Origin: Catellatospora vulcania
Lineage (GTDB): Bacteria > Actinomycetota > Actinomycetes > Mycobacteriales > Micromonosporaceae
Length of the DNA: 64,000 nt
Assembly: GCF_009720385.1 (NCBI RefSeq)
Contig: NZ_WARX01000001.1
Location: forward strand, 868,001-932,000
Direction of reading: 5' to 3'
The notes beneath the pieces were generated by a model, which was not told the DNA's origin, did no database searches, and saw only the letters and a program-made list of their open reading frames with translations. This document shows positions 40,283 through 48,533 of this stretch, one piece after another; within the stretch, counting starts at the first letter, position 1, and each line of letters begins with the position of its first letter. The position numbers and the translations under genes are program-made.

Positions 40283-40969
40283 TCAGCGCTGGGCTGAGCG
40301 GGCGCGCCAGATCACCACGCCGAGCACCACGGTCCAGACGGTGAGCGGGTCGAAGCCGAGCCGCTCCGCGCCGCCGACGCCCAGGCCCAGATGCAGGCCG
40401 CTGGCGAACAGCGCGCAGCCCACGATCCCGACGACGCCCATGGCCAGGGAGAAGACCCGCTCCCGCGGCCGCTCACCGGGTGTGGCGAGGCCGAGCAGCA
40501 GCGGGCCGATCGCCCCGGGGAACTGCAACCCGGCCCCGACCAGGTGCAGCGGCATGTTCACATCGCCGGGAGCCAGGCCCACGAGCACCGCGCCTACGCC
40601 GCTGACGGCCACCAGCGCCAGGCCCGCCCCGGCGAGGCGGTGACGCGGCCACCAGCCCCGAGTGGTCAGCGCGCCCGCCGCGGTGAACAGGCCCACCAGT
40701 ACGAAGGCCACGTTCATGAGCGCGTGCCTGGGCGAGCAGAGGAAGGTCCCCGGCCGCCAGGATTCGCCGGTGGGCGCGCAGCGGGCGTTGCCGAGATCGC
40801 TGATCGTGTTGTCGGCGAAGCTGTACGCGGGATCCCAGGCCGCCGCGACCACCGGCTGCACCAGGAAGTAGACGATCGTCAGCATCCAGCAGACCGCACC
40901 CAGCCGTTGTCTCACCAGGTCGAGATTAGACCGGCTGTCCAGCAGCGGTCCGGCCCGGTAAATTGTCAT
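40283..40969 (-). CDS. DUF998-family membrane protein
   Basis: A 228-residue protein with six hydrophobic helices. The family signature is present in the first extracytoplasmic loop: SFADNTISDLGNARC, with N-T-I-S-D-L-G as in all DUF998 proteins, followed by CSPRHALMNVAFVLVG. The role of the family is unknown. An in-frame GTG at codon 19 would also be a reasonable start. Convergent with the HEAT-repeat gene and divergent from the gene at 41005. Confidence 0.83.
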   Translation of the reverse strand: MTIYRAGPLLDSRSNLDLVRQRLGAVCWMLTIVYFLVQPVVAAAWDPAYSFADNTISDLGNARCAPTGESWRPGTFLCSPRHALMNVAFVLVGLFTAAGALTTRGWWPRHRLAGAGLALVAVSGVGAVLVGLAPGDVNMPLHLVGAGLQFPGAIGPLLLGLATPGERPRERVFSLAMGVVGIVGCALFASGLHLGLGVGGAERLGFDPLTVWTVVLGVVIWRARSAQR

Positions 40970-41004
40970 ATCGAGGTGGACGCGGGCGCGGTTACGGTCG
41001 GCGC

Positions 41005-41790
41005 ATGGACCGCCTTTCCGAGATCACCTTCCGCCTGCCCGCGACCGCGGAGTCACGTGCCTTCCTCGACGGGCTGGGGCTGCTGCTCGCCGACGTCCCC
41101 TACGCCGCGCGGAAGGCCGATCGGCTGACGCTCACCCCGCCGCGGCCCGGCGACGCCCGCCCCATCACGACGTTCGCGCTGGCCGACGTGCCCGCGCCCG
41201 AGGTCGCCCTGGACACCGGCCAGGTCATTCGCGTCGTACGCGGCCCCGGCGCCGACGCGGTCACGCTGCCGGGCCGGGTCGAGCTGCCGGAGTTGGGCCG
41301 CCGCCTCGCCGGGCACGTCCGCCGGGTCGACCACACGGGCGTCAACCTGCCCGTCGGCACGTCCGTCGAGCAGTGGGACGACCTGGTCGGCGCGGTCGCC
41401 GCGGCGTCCGCGATGTACCGCTATCCCACCGGCGAGCAGTGGCCCTTCGTCCTGCCCGCGTCACCGGCGGAGCTCGACGACGATGTCCGCGATTTCGTCG
41501 TCGGCCGCGAGCCCCGGTTCGAGCTGGTATTCGAGCAGCGGCTCACGCAGACGTCGTGGCAGATCGCGCTGTGGACCGATCTGACCCGCGCAGAGCTGGA
41601 ACTGCTGTTCCCCGAGCCCGAGGGGCTGACCTTTCCGGGTCTGGAGGAAATCTTCCGCGTCGTGCCGGTCCGCCATCCGTGGCCAGACCTGGGCATCCGT
41701 TTCGACCTGTGCTACCGCGGCGAGGGCGGCGGCCCGTCGGACTGGGAGACCGGCGAATGGCTGGTCACCGAGGGCGGCCGCATCCGCTGA
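41005..41790 (+). CDS. Hypothetical protein
   Basis: Encodes 261 residues from the ATG at 41005. Two parts are visible: residues 1-110 with SEITFRLPATAESRAFLDGL and RRVDHTGVNLPVGTSVEQWD, and residues 120-261 with YPTGEQWPFVLPASPAELDD, EPRFELVFEQRLTQTSWQIA, LWTDLTRAELELLFPEPEGL, then GIRFDLCYRGEGG. The shape, and the pattern D-H-T-G-V/N near residue 108, resemble actinobacterial proteins of the VOC/glyoxalase type, but no metal triad is clear. Not recognised with confidence. A palindromic repeat that may act as terminator follows 32 bases after the stop. Confidence 0.62.
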   Translation: MDRLSEITFRLPATAESRAFLDGLGLLLADVPYAARKADRLTLTPPRPGDARPITTFALADVPAPEVALDTGQVIRVVRGPGADAVTLPGRVELPELGRRLAGHVRRVDHTGVNLPVGTSVEQWDDLVGAVAAASAMYRYPTGEQWPFVLPASPAELDDDVRDFVVGREPRFELVFEQRLTQTSWQIALWTDLTRAELELLFPEPEGLTFPGLEEIFRVVPVRHPWPDLGIRFDLCYRGEGGGPSDWETGEWLVTEGGRIR

Positions 41791-41822
41791 CCCGGCAGGC
41801 GGGCTCCGCCCACAGGCGTTAG

Positions 41823-41868
41823 GGAAGGGCGCCTTCTACGTCGCTTAGCGATGTGAAGGCGCCCTTCC
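41823..41868. repeat. GAAGGGC palindromic repeat, copy 2, possible terminator
   Basis: Arms GGAAGGGCGCCTTC (41823-41836) and GAAGGCGCCCTTCC (41855-41868) enclose an 18-base loop that ends GCGATGT, as in the copy at 24377. Here it lies between convergent genes and could terminate both. Confidence 0.75.
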
Positions 41869-41875
41869 TTCGGCC

Positions 41876-43378
41876 TTACGAGTTGAGGGGGCGTCGGGCC
41901 ACCAGCAGGAGGTGGGTGACCGGCCAGTCGAGCGGGGTGCCGTCGGGGTCGGTGAGGGTGGCCACCGGGGCGATCCGGTTGTCGACGATCCAGTCGTTGC
42001 GGCTGGTCCCGGAGGCCGGGTCCAGTTCGAAGCCGACGTCGGTGAGCAGGCGGCGCCAGTCCGCGTACGCCATGCCGCAGAACTGCTCGCGGGTCTCCGC
42101 CAGCCAGCTCGCGGAGTAGTCCTTGCGGGTCAGGTAGTCCATGGCGTCGCCCAGGGCGAGCTGGACCGTGTCGCCGGTGGCGGTGTGCGGCACGCCGAAG
42201 GCGAAGTCGACGGTGAACTGGTCGAAGCGGGCCCGCGTGGACAGGCCCGCGACATAGGCCGCGACCTGCCCGGAAGGCAACCCGGCCAGGTCGGTGCGCG
42301 GGTGCCGCGGGTTCTCGCCGTCGCCGCTTTCCAGGCGCAGCAGCACCTGCCGGTCGCGGTCGTCGGGCCCGCAGACGTCGCTGTTGATCCAGACGCCGCC
42401 CGGCACGGTGTGCTCGAAGATGGCCTGGGCGAAGGCGCGCAGCGACTTCTCCTGGTCACCGTAGGACCAGATCTCGTGCGTGAGCGCGAAGGTCAGCGTC
42501 GTGTTGATCGACCGGGCCGGGAACACCGCGCCGCCGAGCACGTTGCGGCGGTAGAAGAACACGTTCGGGTTGGCGAAGACCCCCTGCGCCTTGCGGTGTA
42601 CGCACTCGTCGAACAGGTGGCGGGCGACCTCGACCCCGATGAGGTCGCTCTCGCGCAGGGCCGGCTCCCGGTCGGCCAGTTCGAGCACAGCCCCCGCGCC
42701 GCAGCCGATGTCGACGACCCGGCCGGGCTGGACGTGCTCGCGGGCCGCGGCCCACTTGCGGGCGGCGCTGTCGGCGAACGCCTCCACGTAGCTGCGGTAG
42801 TCGCGGGTCGTGGTCAGCCCGCCCTCGTCCCCGACGACCGGGTCGTTGACGACCCTGCGCACGGTGTCGGTGAGCCGGTAGCGGTCGAAGACGTCCACGG
42901 TGGCGGGATGCGCCAGCTCGCGCCACGTCTCGTCACCGGCGGCCAGGCGCAGCAGGACGTCCCAGGGCCGTTCGGCCGCCGGGGACTGCCCGGCCTCGAC
43001 GGGGTCGATCGCGAAGCCGAGCCGCTCGTACAGCGCGGCGACGTCGGGGGTGGAGCAGGCCACCACGGTGTTGTGCGGCGTCAGCTCGATACCGGTGGCC
43101 GCGGTGATGTTCTTGATCGTCACCTCGGCGAAGCGCGGCGTCGGCGGCATGTCGAAGACCGGCACCACCACCGAGCGCAGGCCGGTGGTCGCGCTGAACC
43201 GTTCGATGGCGGCCTCCCGCCGGTGGTAGGGCACCGGGTTGCGGCGGGTGTTGTCGTGGTTCGCCGAGGTCACCGCCCAGACGATGGTCGCGCCGTGCCG
43301 GGCGGCCAGGTCGACGAGCCGGCCGGCCTGGAACCGGGTCAGCAGGTGGTGGCGTCCGGGGAACAGCACGTATTTCAT
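41876..43378 (-). CDS. Fusion of a nucleotidylyltransferase-like domain and a SAM methyltransferase
   Basis: Encodes 500 residues from the ATG at 43378. Residues 1-150 look like a nucleotidylyltransferase/NMNAT-like Rossmann domain: KYVLFPGRHHLLTRFQAGRL (in place of GRFQPFHxGH), TIVWAVTSANHDNTRRNPVP and RREAAIERFSATTGLR. Residues about 215-495 are a class I SAM-dependent methyltransferase with motif I VVDIGCGAGAVLELAD, the acidic motif II region LIGVEVARHLFDECV, and FEHTVPGGVWINSDVCGPDD. The combination is uncommon. It stands alone on the minus strand and its substrate is unknown. I am sure of the methyltransferase part, less of the N-terminal part. Confidence 0.75.
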   Translation of the reverse strand: MKYVLFPGRHHLLTRFQAGRLVDLAARHGATIVWAVTSANHDNTRRNPVPYHRREAAIERFSATTGLRSVVVPVFDMPPTPRFAEVTIKNITAATGIELTPHNTVVACSTPDVAALYERLGFAIDPVEAGQSPAAERPWDVLLRLAAGDETWRELAHPATVDVFDRYRLTDTVRRVVNDPVVGDEGGLTTTRDYRSYVEAFADSAARKWAAAREHVQPGRVVDIGCGAGAVLELADREPALRESDLIGVEVARHLFDECVHRKAQGVFANPNVFFYRRNVLGGAVFPARSINTTLTFALTHEIWSYGDQEKSLRAFAQAIFEHTVPGGVWINSDVCGPDDRDRQVLLRLESGDGENPRHPRTDLAGLPSGQVAAYVAGLSTRARFDQFTVDFAFGVPHTATGDTVQLALGDAMDYLTRKDYSASWLAETREQFCGMAYADWRRLLTDVGFELDPASGTSRNDWIVDNRIAPVATLTDPDGTPLDWPVTHLLLVARRPLNS

Positions 43379-43563
43379 CGGACCTTGATACCGCACGCGG
43401 CGGCGGGGCTGCTCACCGCAGGTCCGCCATCCCGCTGCCGGACTATGCTGGCCGAGGCATTTGCCCGTTTCGGCGACTCCGGGGAAAGTTCCGGGCCCCG
43501 GACCGATGAGTTTGCCGGGCGGCGGCGGTCTACCTGGACATGACCCGAGAAGGAGATGCTCCG

Positions 43564-44430
43564 ATGACGGAAGCGAAGACCTACACCCTCGACGTTCCCG
43601 GCGCGGTCCTGCACTACGACGTGCGCGAGAACGCGGAGAGCAGCGAGCCGGTCCTGATGCTGTTCGGCTCGCCCATGGACGCCCGCGGGTTCACCACGCT
43701 CGCCGGGTACTTCCCCGACCGCACCGTGGTCACCTACGACCCCCGCGGCGCCGAACGCAGCATCCGCACCGCCGACGCCGGGGAGTCGACGCCCGACGTG
43801 CACGCCGACGACCTGCACCGGCTGATCGCCGAACTCGGCGGGGGACCGGTCGACATCTTCGCCAGCAGCGGCGGGGCCGTCAACGCGCTGGCCCTGGTCG
43901 CCCGGCACCCCGCGGACGTGCGCACGCTGGTCGCCCACGAGCCGCCGGCGGGCACCCTGCTGCCCGACCGGGAGCGGGCGCTCGCCGCGATCCGGTTCAT
44001 CCGCGACCTGTACCAGGCGAAGGGTTCCGGAGCCGGGATGGCGGCGTTCATCGCCGCGGTCGGGCACCAGGGCGAGTTCCCGGCGGACTACGCCGTGGCG
44101 CCGGACCCGGCGCAGTTCGGCATGCCGGCCGAGGACGACGGCTCCCGTGACGACGTGCTGCTGGGCCAGAACCTGATCAGTTGCACGCATTACGAGTACG
44201 ACCTCGACGCGCTGCGCGCGGCGCAGACCCGGATCGTGCCGGTGGTCGGCGAGGAGTCCGAGGGCCAGATGGCCTACCGCGGCGGGGTCGCGGTGGCCGA
44301 GCGGCTCGGCACCACGGCGGTCGTGTTCCCCAGCAACCACGGCGGTTTCATGGGCGGCGAGTTCGGCATGCCGGGCAAGCCGGAGGAGTTCGCTGCCAAG
44401 CTGCGCGAGGTCCTGTCCGCGAACGCCTGA
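43564..44430 (+). CDS. Alpha/beta-fold hydrolase
   Basis: Encodes 288 residues from the ATG at 43564, after AAGGAG. The fold shows PVLMLFGSPMDARGFTTLAG, DPRGAERS and the nucleophile elbow FASSGGAVNALAL, where the first Gly of G-x-S-x-G is Ala. The catalytic histidine is in VVFPSNHGGFMGGEFG near the end. Such A-x-S-x-G hydrolases are frequent in actinobacteria. No signal peptide. Terminator at 44437-44473 separates it from the convergent gene. Confidence 0.83.
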   Translation: MTEAKTYTLDVPGAVLHYDVRENAESSEPVLMLFGSPMDARGFTTLAGYFPDRTVVTYDPRGAERSIRTADAGESTPDVHADDLHRLIAELGGGPVDIFASSGGAVNALALVARHPADVRTLVAHEPPAGTLLPDRERALAAIRFIRDLYQAKGSGAGMAAFIAAVGHQGEFPADYAVAPDPAQFGMPAEDDGSRDDVLLGQNLISCTHYEYDLDALRAAQTRIVPVVGEESEGQMAYRGGVAVAERLGTTAVVFPSNHGGFMGGEFGMPGKPEEFAAKLREVLSANA

Positions 44431-44436
44431 CAGAGT

Positions 44437-44473
44437 CCCGAACGGGGCGAGCCGCAGGGCCGCCCCGTTCGGG
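44437..44473. terminator. Bidirectional hairpin terminator
   Basis: CCCGAACGGGGCG (44437-44449) and CGCCCCGTTCGGG (44461-44473), perfect 13-bp arms with an 11-base loop, fill the gap between two convergent genes. Confidence 0.8.
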
Positions 44474-44956
44474 TCAGGCGGTACGGGACAGGTCCATGAC
44501 CCAGTTGGTCCGCCAGTTCGAGCCCTGGTCGTAGGAGAACGACTGCTGCCACCGGGCGGTGTCCGCGCCCTCCCTGGTCCACTCGAACCGGACCTTGACC
44601 GGGTGTCCGCCGAGCACGTCGTCGCAGTCGAAGACGCCCCGCCCGTCGCGCCAGGCGCCCTCGACGGGCGGGTCGAGGTGGCCGGGGTTGCGGCTGGACG
44701 CCCACCAGATCCGCCAGACCCGGGCCTGCGGGTCGAACTGCCGCAGCGTGAACCCCTCGAACGGCTCCTCGCCGGGCGGGGCGTCGGTCCAGATGCGGTC
44801 GACGTGGCCGAGCCCGCCGAGGATCGGCTCGGCGTGCGCGGTGGCGTCGAACTCGACCCACTCGGTGCAGGCCGGGTCGGTGACGTCGCGCAGCTTGCGG
44901 TTGCGCACCTGCCAACGGCCGAAGATGAAGTCGAAGTCGGCGCGGCCGTCGTCCAT
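44474..44956 (-). CDS. DUF1579-like small beta-barrel protein
   Basis: Encodes 160 residues from the ATG at 44956, with AAGGAG eight bases upstream. It begins DGRADFDFIFGRWQVRNRKL, the D-F-x-x-G-x-W start of DUF1579/heme-binding-barrel-like proteins, followed by antiparallel strands: TEWVEFDATAHAEPILGGLG, FEGFTLRQFDPQARVWRIWW, FDCDDVLGGHPVKVRFEWTR. The role is unknown. The start chosen removes 28 residues of the longer frame, which lacks any ribosome-binding site. Confidence 0.75.
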   Translation of the reverse strand: MDDGRADFDFIFGRWQVRNRKLRDVTDPACTEWVEFDATAHAEPILGGLGHVDRIWTDAPPGEEPFEGFTLRQFDPQARVWRIWWASSRNPGHLDPPVEGAWRDGRGVFDCDDVLGGHPVKVRFEWTREGADTARWQQSFSYDQGSNWRTNWVMDLSRTA

Positions 44957-45109
44957 GATCGTCTCCTTGCGGCGGGGCGGCTCAGTCACCGTGATCATGC
45001 CGGTGGCCCCCGACGATGTGCGCGCTGAAGCTCCTGGCACGGCGGGCGCAGTTGGTATCTGAGCGCGCCCGCGGCGGTGCAGGTGTGGCTCGACGGCGAT
45101 CGGTGCAGT

Positions 45110-45430
45110 TCAAAGGACGTGCAGGTCGTGGAGCACGAACGCCCAGCGGTCGTCGATCCGCACCAGGTCGAACAGTGCGGTGAGGTCGCTCCATTCGCCG
45201 TTGAGCGGGAGGTCGAAGTCGATGTGGGGCGGCCGATCGTCATACCGGCTCACCTCACGCAGGGGGACGAGGTCTCCGCCTGCGCTGTTGACCGGGGTGA
45301 CGTACATGCGCCGGCCATCGTCCAGCGGTTCCCAGGAGCCGTAGTTCGCGATATAGGTCCTCAGGCTCTCCGCGGTCCACTTCTCGGTGGGGATGGCCCC
45401 GTCCGGTGGGTGCAGGAACGCAGTATCGGC
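45110..45430 (-). pseudogene. 5'-truncated gene, DUF7668-like
   Basis: The minus frame reads as convincing protein for about 100 codons: TEKWTAESLRTYIANYGSWE, PLDDGRRMYVTPVNSAGGDL, DFDLPLNGEWSDLTALFDLV, then FVLHDLHVL and stop. The E-W-S-D-L-T and L-x-D-L-H-V-L pieces match small actinobacterial proteins of this type. No ATG, GTG or TTG follows within a sensible distance, and the region upstream belongs to the tetR gene on the other strand. It is probably a gene whose 5' end was lost. Confidence 0.45.
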
Positions 45431-45493
45431 CGTCCGGCGCGTTCCCGGCCCGCTCGCCGGGGCGGTCGGCTGCGCCGCCCGTACGCTTCGGGC

Positions 45494-46096
45494 ATGGCTG
45501 GTGGACAGGTGAAGCGGGCGGAGCGCGGGCCGGGGCGCCCGCGGGAGGAACGCGTCACGGGCGCGGTGCTGTCCGCCGTGCTCGACCTGGTCACCGAGCA
45601 GGGCATGGAAGCGGTCACCATGGACGCGGTGGCCGCCCGCGCCGGGGTGAGCAAGCCCGCCATCTACCGGCGCTGGCCGGGCAAGCACGACCTGATGATC
45701 GCGGCCGCGGAGACCCGGATCGGTGTGCTCACCGTGCCCGACCTGGGGGATTTCCGCGCCGAGCTGCGTGCGGTGCTGGACGCGCGGGTCGAGGTCTACC
45801 GGATGCCGGGAACGGCGCGGCTGCTGGCAGGGCTGATCGCCGCCGCGGAGGAGGGCGGTGAGGTGCGTGGCGCGTACCAGAGCTATGCCGCCCGGATCAT
45901 GAGCGAGACGCGGAAGATCCTGGAGCGCGGCAAGGCTCGTGGCGACGTGCGGGCCGATGTCGACGTGCGGGCCGCGGCGACGCTGGTGGCCGCACCGATG
46001 ATCTTCCGGTTGGTGATCGAGCAGCAGCTGCCCGACGAGGGCTTCGCCGCGGATCTGGCCGACATGATCGCTCGGGCGGTGGGTGCACCGGCCTGA
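45494..46096 (+). CDS. TetR-family transcriptional regulator
   Basis: Encodes 200 residues from the ATG at 45494. HTH: AVLSAVLDLVTEQGMEAVTM, DAVAARAGVSKPAIYRRWPG, KHDLMIAAAE. The C-terminal part (LAGLIAAAEEGGEVRGAYQS) is a TetR_C_11-like domain (AcrR type). It lies 100 bases upstream of, and in the same direction as, the dioxygenase-MFS-ALDH operon and is the natural candidate for its local repressor. No clear palindrome is visible in that 100-base gap. Confidence 0.88.
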   Translation: MAGGQVKRAERGPGRPREERVTGAVLSAVLDLVTEQGMEAVTMDAVAARAGVSKPAIYRRWPGKHDLMIAAAETRIGVLTVPDLGDFRAELRAVLDARVEVYRMPGTARLLAGLIAAAEEGGEVRGAYQSYAARIMSETRKILERGKARGDVRADVDVRAAATLVAAPMIFRLVIEQQLPDEGFAADLADMIARAVGAPA

Positions 46097-46196
46097 GCTG
46101 GTCCCGCCCCGAAGAATCCCACCGTCAGGCCTCTTGCGTCGCCGATCACTAATAACGATACTGCGGGTAACGCATTCGACGTGTCGGAGGTCACAC

Positions 46197-47117
46197 ATGA
46201 ATACCGCTGCCAGTGCCGCCCCCGCGTACGGCAAGCCGCTGATGCGCTACGGCCGGCGCGTGCTGGACCGCACCGCGCCCGGGACCCGGGCCGAGCCGTA
46301 CGAGCTGCTGCAGGTCAGCCCGATGACGCCGCACATCGGCGCGGAGATCTCCGGCGTCGACCTGTCCGTGCCCGCCGGTGCCGCGCTGGCCGCCGAACTC
46401 AAGCGTGCCCTGCTGGAGTGGAAGGTCCTCTTCTTCCGCGACCAGCACGGCTTCGACCCGTACTCCCAGCAGGTCTTCGCCGGGCTGTGGGGTCCGCCGG
46501 AGCCCAACCCGTTCTTCCCCAAGGGCGACACCGCCGGGGTCTCCCGGCTGGCCAAGGACGCCACCGCGGTGGGCAACGAGAACATCTGGCACAGCGACCA
46601 CTCGTTCATGGCCGCGCCCGCGCTGGGTTCGGTGCTGCGCGCCGTGGAGATCCCGCCCGCCGGCGGCGACACCATGTGGGCCGACATGGCCGCCGCCTAC
46701 GACAACCTCTCCGACGCGATGAAGGCCCGCATCGACGGGCTGACCGCGGTGCACGACTGGATCCCGTCCTGGGGCCAGACCATGACCTCCGACCAGATCG
46801 CCGCCCTGCGCCCCGGCCTGCCCGCGGTCGAGCACCCCGTGGTCGTACGCCACCCGGTCACCGGCCGTCGCACGCTCTACGTCAACGAGCCGTTCACCAC
46901 GCACATCGTCGGGATGTCCGCCGACGAGAGCCGCGAGCTGCTCAACGAACTCGTGCTGCAGGCCCGCGTCCCCGAGTTCCAGGTGCGCTTCCGCTGGCAG
47001 CCCGACTCGGTCGTGATCTGGGACAACATCGCCACCCAGCACTACGCGATCAACGACTACTACCCGGCGCGCCGGGTCATGGAGCGCATCGCCATCGCCG
47101 GCGTCCCGCTGTCCTGA
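46197..47117 (+). CDS. TauD/TfdA-family Fe(II)/2-oxoglutarate dioxygenase
   Basis: Encodes 306 residues from the ATG at 46197 (GGAGG upstream). The iron-binding facial triad is complete: H132 and D134 in NIWHSDHSF and H282 in NIATQHYAIND; the 2-oxoglutarate Arg is at about 293-297 in ARRVMERIAI. The N-terminal part (TPHIGAEISGVDLS) is the standard TauD start. Members cleave taurine, alkyl sulfates, phenoxyacetates or other substrates by hydroxylation. The next two genes encode an anion-type MFS importer and an aldehyde dehydrogenase, so the hydroxylation product probably breaks down to an aldehyde. Confidence 0.9.
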   Translation: MNTAASAAPAYGKPLMRYGRRVLDRTAPGTRAEPYELLQVSPMTPHIGAEISGVDLSVPAGAALAAELKRALLEWKVLFFRDQHGFDPYSQQVFAGLWGPPEPNPFFPKGDTAGVSRLAKDATAVGNENIWHSDHSFMAAPALGSVLRAVEIPPAGGDTMWADMAAAYDNLSDAMKARIDGLTAVHDWIPSWGQTMTSDQIAALRPGLPAVEHPVVVRHPVTGRRTLYVNEPFTTHIVGMSADESRELLNELVLQARVPEFQVRFRWQPDSVVIWDNIATQHYAINDYYPARRVMERIAIAGVPLS

Positions 47118-47155
47118 ACCACCCCCGACCTTCCCTCCCAGCCCGCGGAGCCACC

Positions 47156-48460
47156 GTGACCGACACCGAAGTCGCACCCGCAACGCCCGCCAGACCCGCC
47201 GCGCAGACCCGAGACGATCGCCGTCACGCGTGGCTCGTCACCGCCATGCTCGTCGCCTTCATGATGATCAATTTCGCGGACAAGTCCATTCTGGGCCTGG
47301 CCGCCGACCCGATCCGGGCGGACCTGGGCCTGTCCGCGACCCAGTTCGGCACGGCGAACAGCGCGTTCTTCCTGCGGTTCTCGATCTTCGGGGCGGTCGG
47401 CGGGCTGCTGGCCGACCGGGTGCGTCCACGGTGGCTGCTGCTGGGCATGGTCCTGCTGTGGTCGGTGTCGCAATCGCCGATGGCGCTCGGCGCGGGCGTG
47501 GCCATGCTGTTCACCTCCCGGATCCTGCTGGGCGCGGCGGAGGGCCCCGCCTTCCCGATCGCCCAGCAGACCGCCCTGTCCTGGTTCCCGAACAGCAGGC
47601 GCAACCTGCCCAGCGCGCTGGTCACCGCGGGCACCACGTTCGGCGTCGTCATCGCCGCACCCGGCCTGACCTGGGTGATCACGGAGCACGGCTGGCGGTC
47701 CGCGTTCGGGGTGGTGGCCGTCGCCGGTGTGCTGTGGGCGCTGGTGTGGGCCATCGTCGGCGGTGAGGGACGGCACGCGGTGGCGGCCGACCCGGCAACC
47801 GGTGACGAGGCGGAGCAGGTCGCGGACAAGGTCGGCTACCGGCGCATCCTGGCCACCCGATCCTGGATTGGCGTCACCGCCGGGTACTTCGGCACCTACT
47901 GGATGGTCGCGCTGACCGTGGCCTGGCTGCCCTCGTACCTGAACGACGGTCTCGGCTACTCGAAGACGGCCTCGGCCAACCTGGTGGCGCTCATGTGGGC
48001 CGTCAACGCGATGGCGCTGCTCGGCCAGGCCGGGCTGACCGGGTGGCTGCTGCGCCGCGGCGTCGGCAGCCGCTGGGCCCGGGCCCGGGTAGGCGGCATC
48101 ACCCTGCTCGTCAGCGCGGCGGGCTGCGCCGCCCTCGCGGCCGGTCAGGGCGGCCCGCTCACCGTGCTGCTGCTGATCGCCGGATTCGGGATCTGCGGGG
48201 TGATGGCGACCATCGCGGTCACCACGGTGGCCGAGATCGTGCCGGCCGGTCGTCGCGGCGGCGCCCTGGGCATCATGAACGGCGTCGTGACGACCGCGGG
48301 CCTGATCGCGCCCATCCTGGTCGGCCGCCTGGTCGACACCCAGGGCGCAGCCGGATACCAGCAGGCGGTGCTGATCTCGGCAGGCGTGCTCCTGCTCGGC
48401 GGCATCGCCACGGTCACGCTCGTCGACCCGGCCCGCGACAGGCAGCGCCTCGCGCGGTGA
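47156..48460 (+). CDS. MFS importer, anion:cation symporter-like
   Basis: Encodes 434 residues from the GTG at 47156 (GCGGAG upstream). Twelve helices are visible; the first is VTAMLVAFMMINFADKSILG, with the charged D-K pair of this family in helix 1, and motif A-like GGLLADRVRPRWLLLG after helix 2. EGPAFPIAQQTALSWFPN in helix 4 is typical of the ACS group, which imports organic anions such as sugar acids, phthalate and hydroxycinnamates. It begins 38 bases after the dioxygenase gene and probably brings that enzyme its substrate. Confidence 0.87.
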   Translation: MTDTEVAPATPARPAAQTRDDRRHAWLVTAMLVAFMMINFADKSILGLAADPIRADLGLSATQFGTANSAFFLRFSIFGAVGGLLADRVRPRWLLLGMVLLWSVSQSPMALGAGVAMLFTSRILLGAAEGPAFPIAQQTALSWFPNSRRNLPSALVTAGTTFGVVIAAPGLTWVITEHGWRSAFGVVAVAGVLWALVWAIVGGEGRHAVAADPATGDEAEQVADKVGYRRILATRSWIGVTAGYFGTYWMVALTVAWLPSYLNDGLGYSKTASANLVALMWAVNAMALLGQAGLTGWLLRRGVGSRWARARVGGITLLVSAAGCAALAAGQGGPLTVLLLIAGFGICGVMATIAVTTVAEIVPAGRRGGALGIMNGVVTTAGLIAPILVGRLVDTQGAAGYQQAVLISAGVLLLGGIATVTLVDPARDRQRLAR

Positions 48461-48533
48461 CCCGCGCCGCGACCCGGCCGCCCGCTGCCGCGACACCTCT
48501 GGCGAACAACCTCACGGCGACAAGGAACCACCG

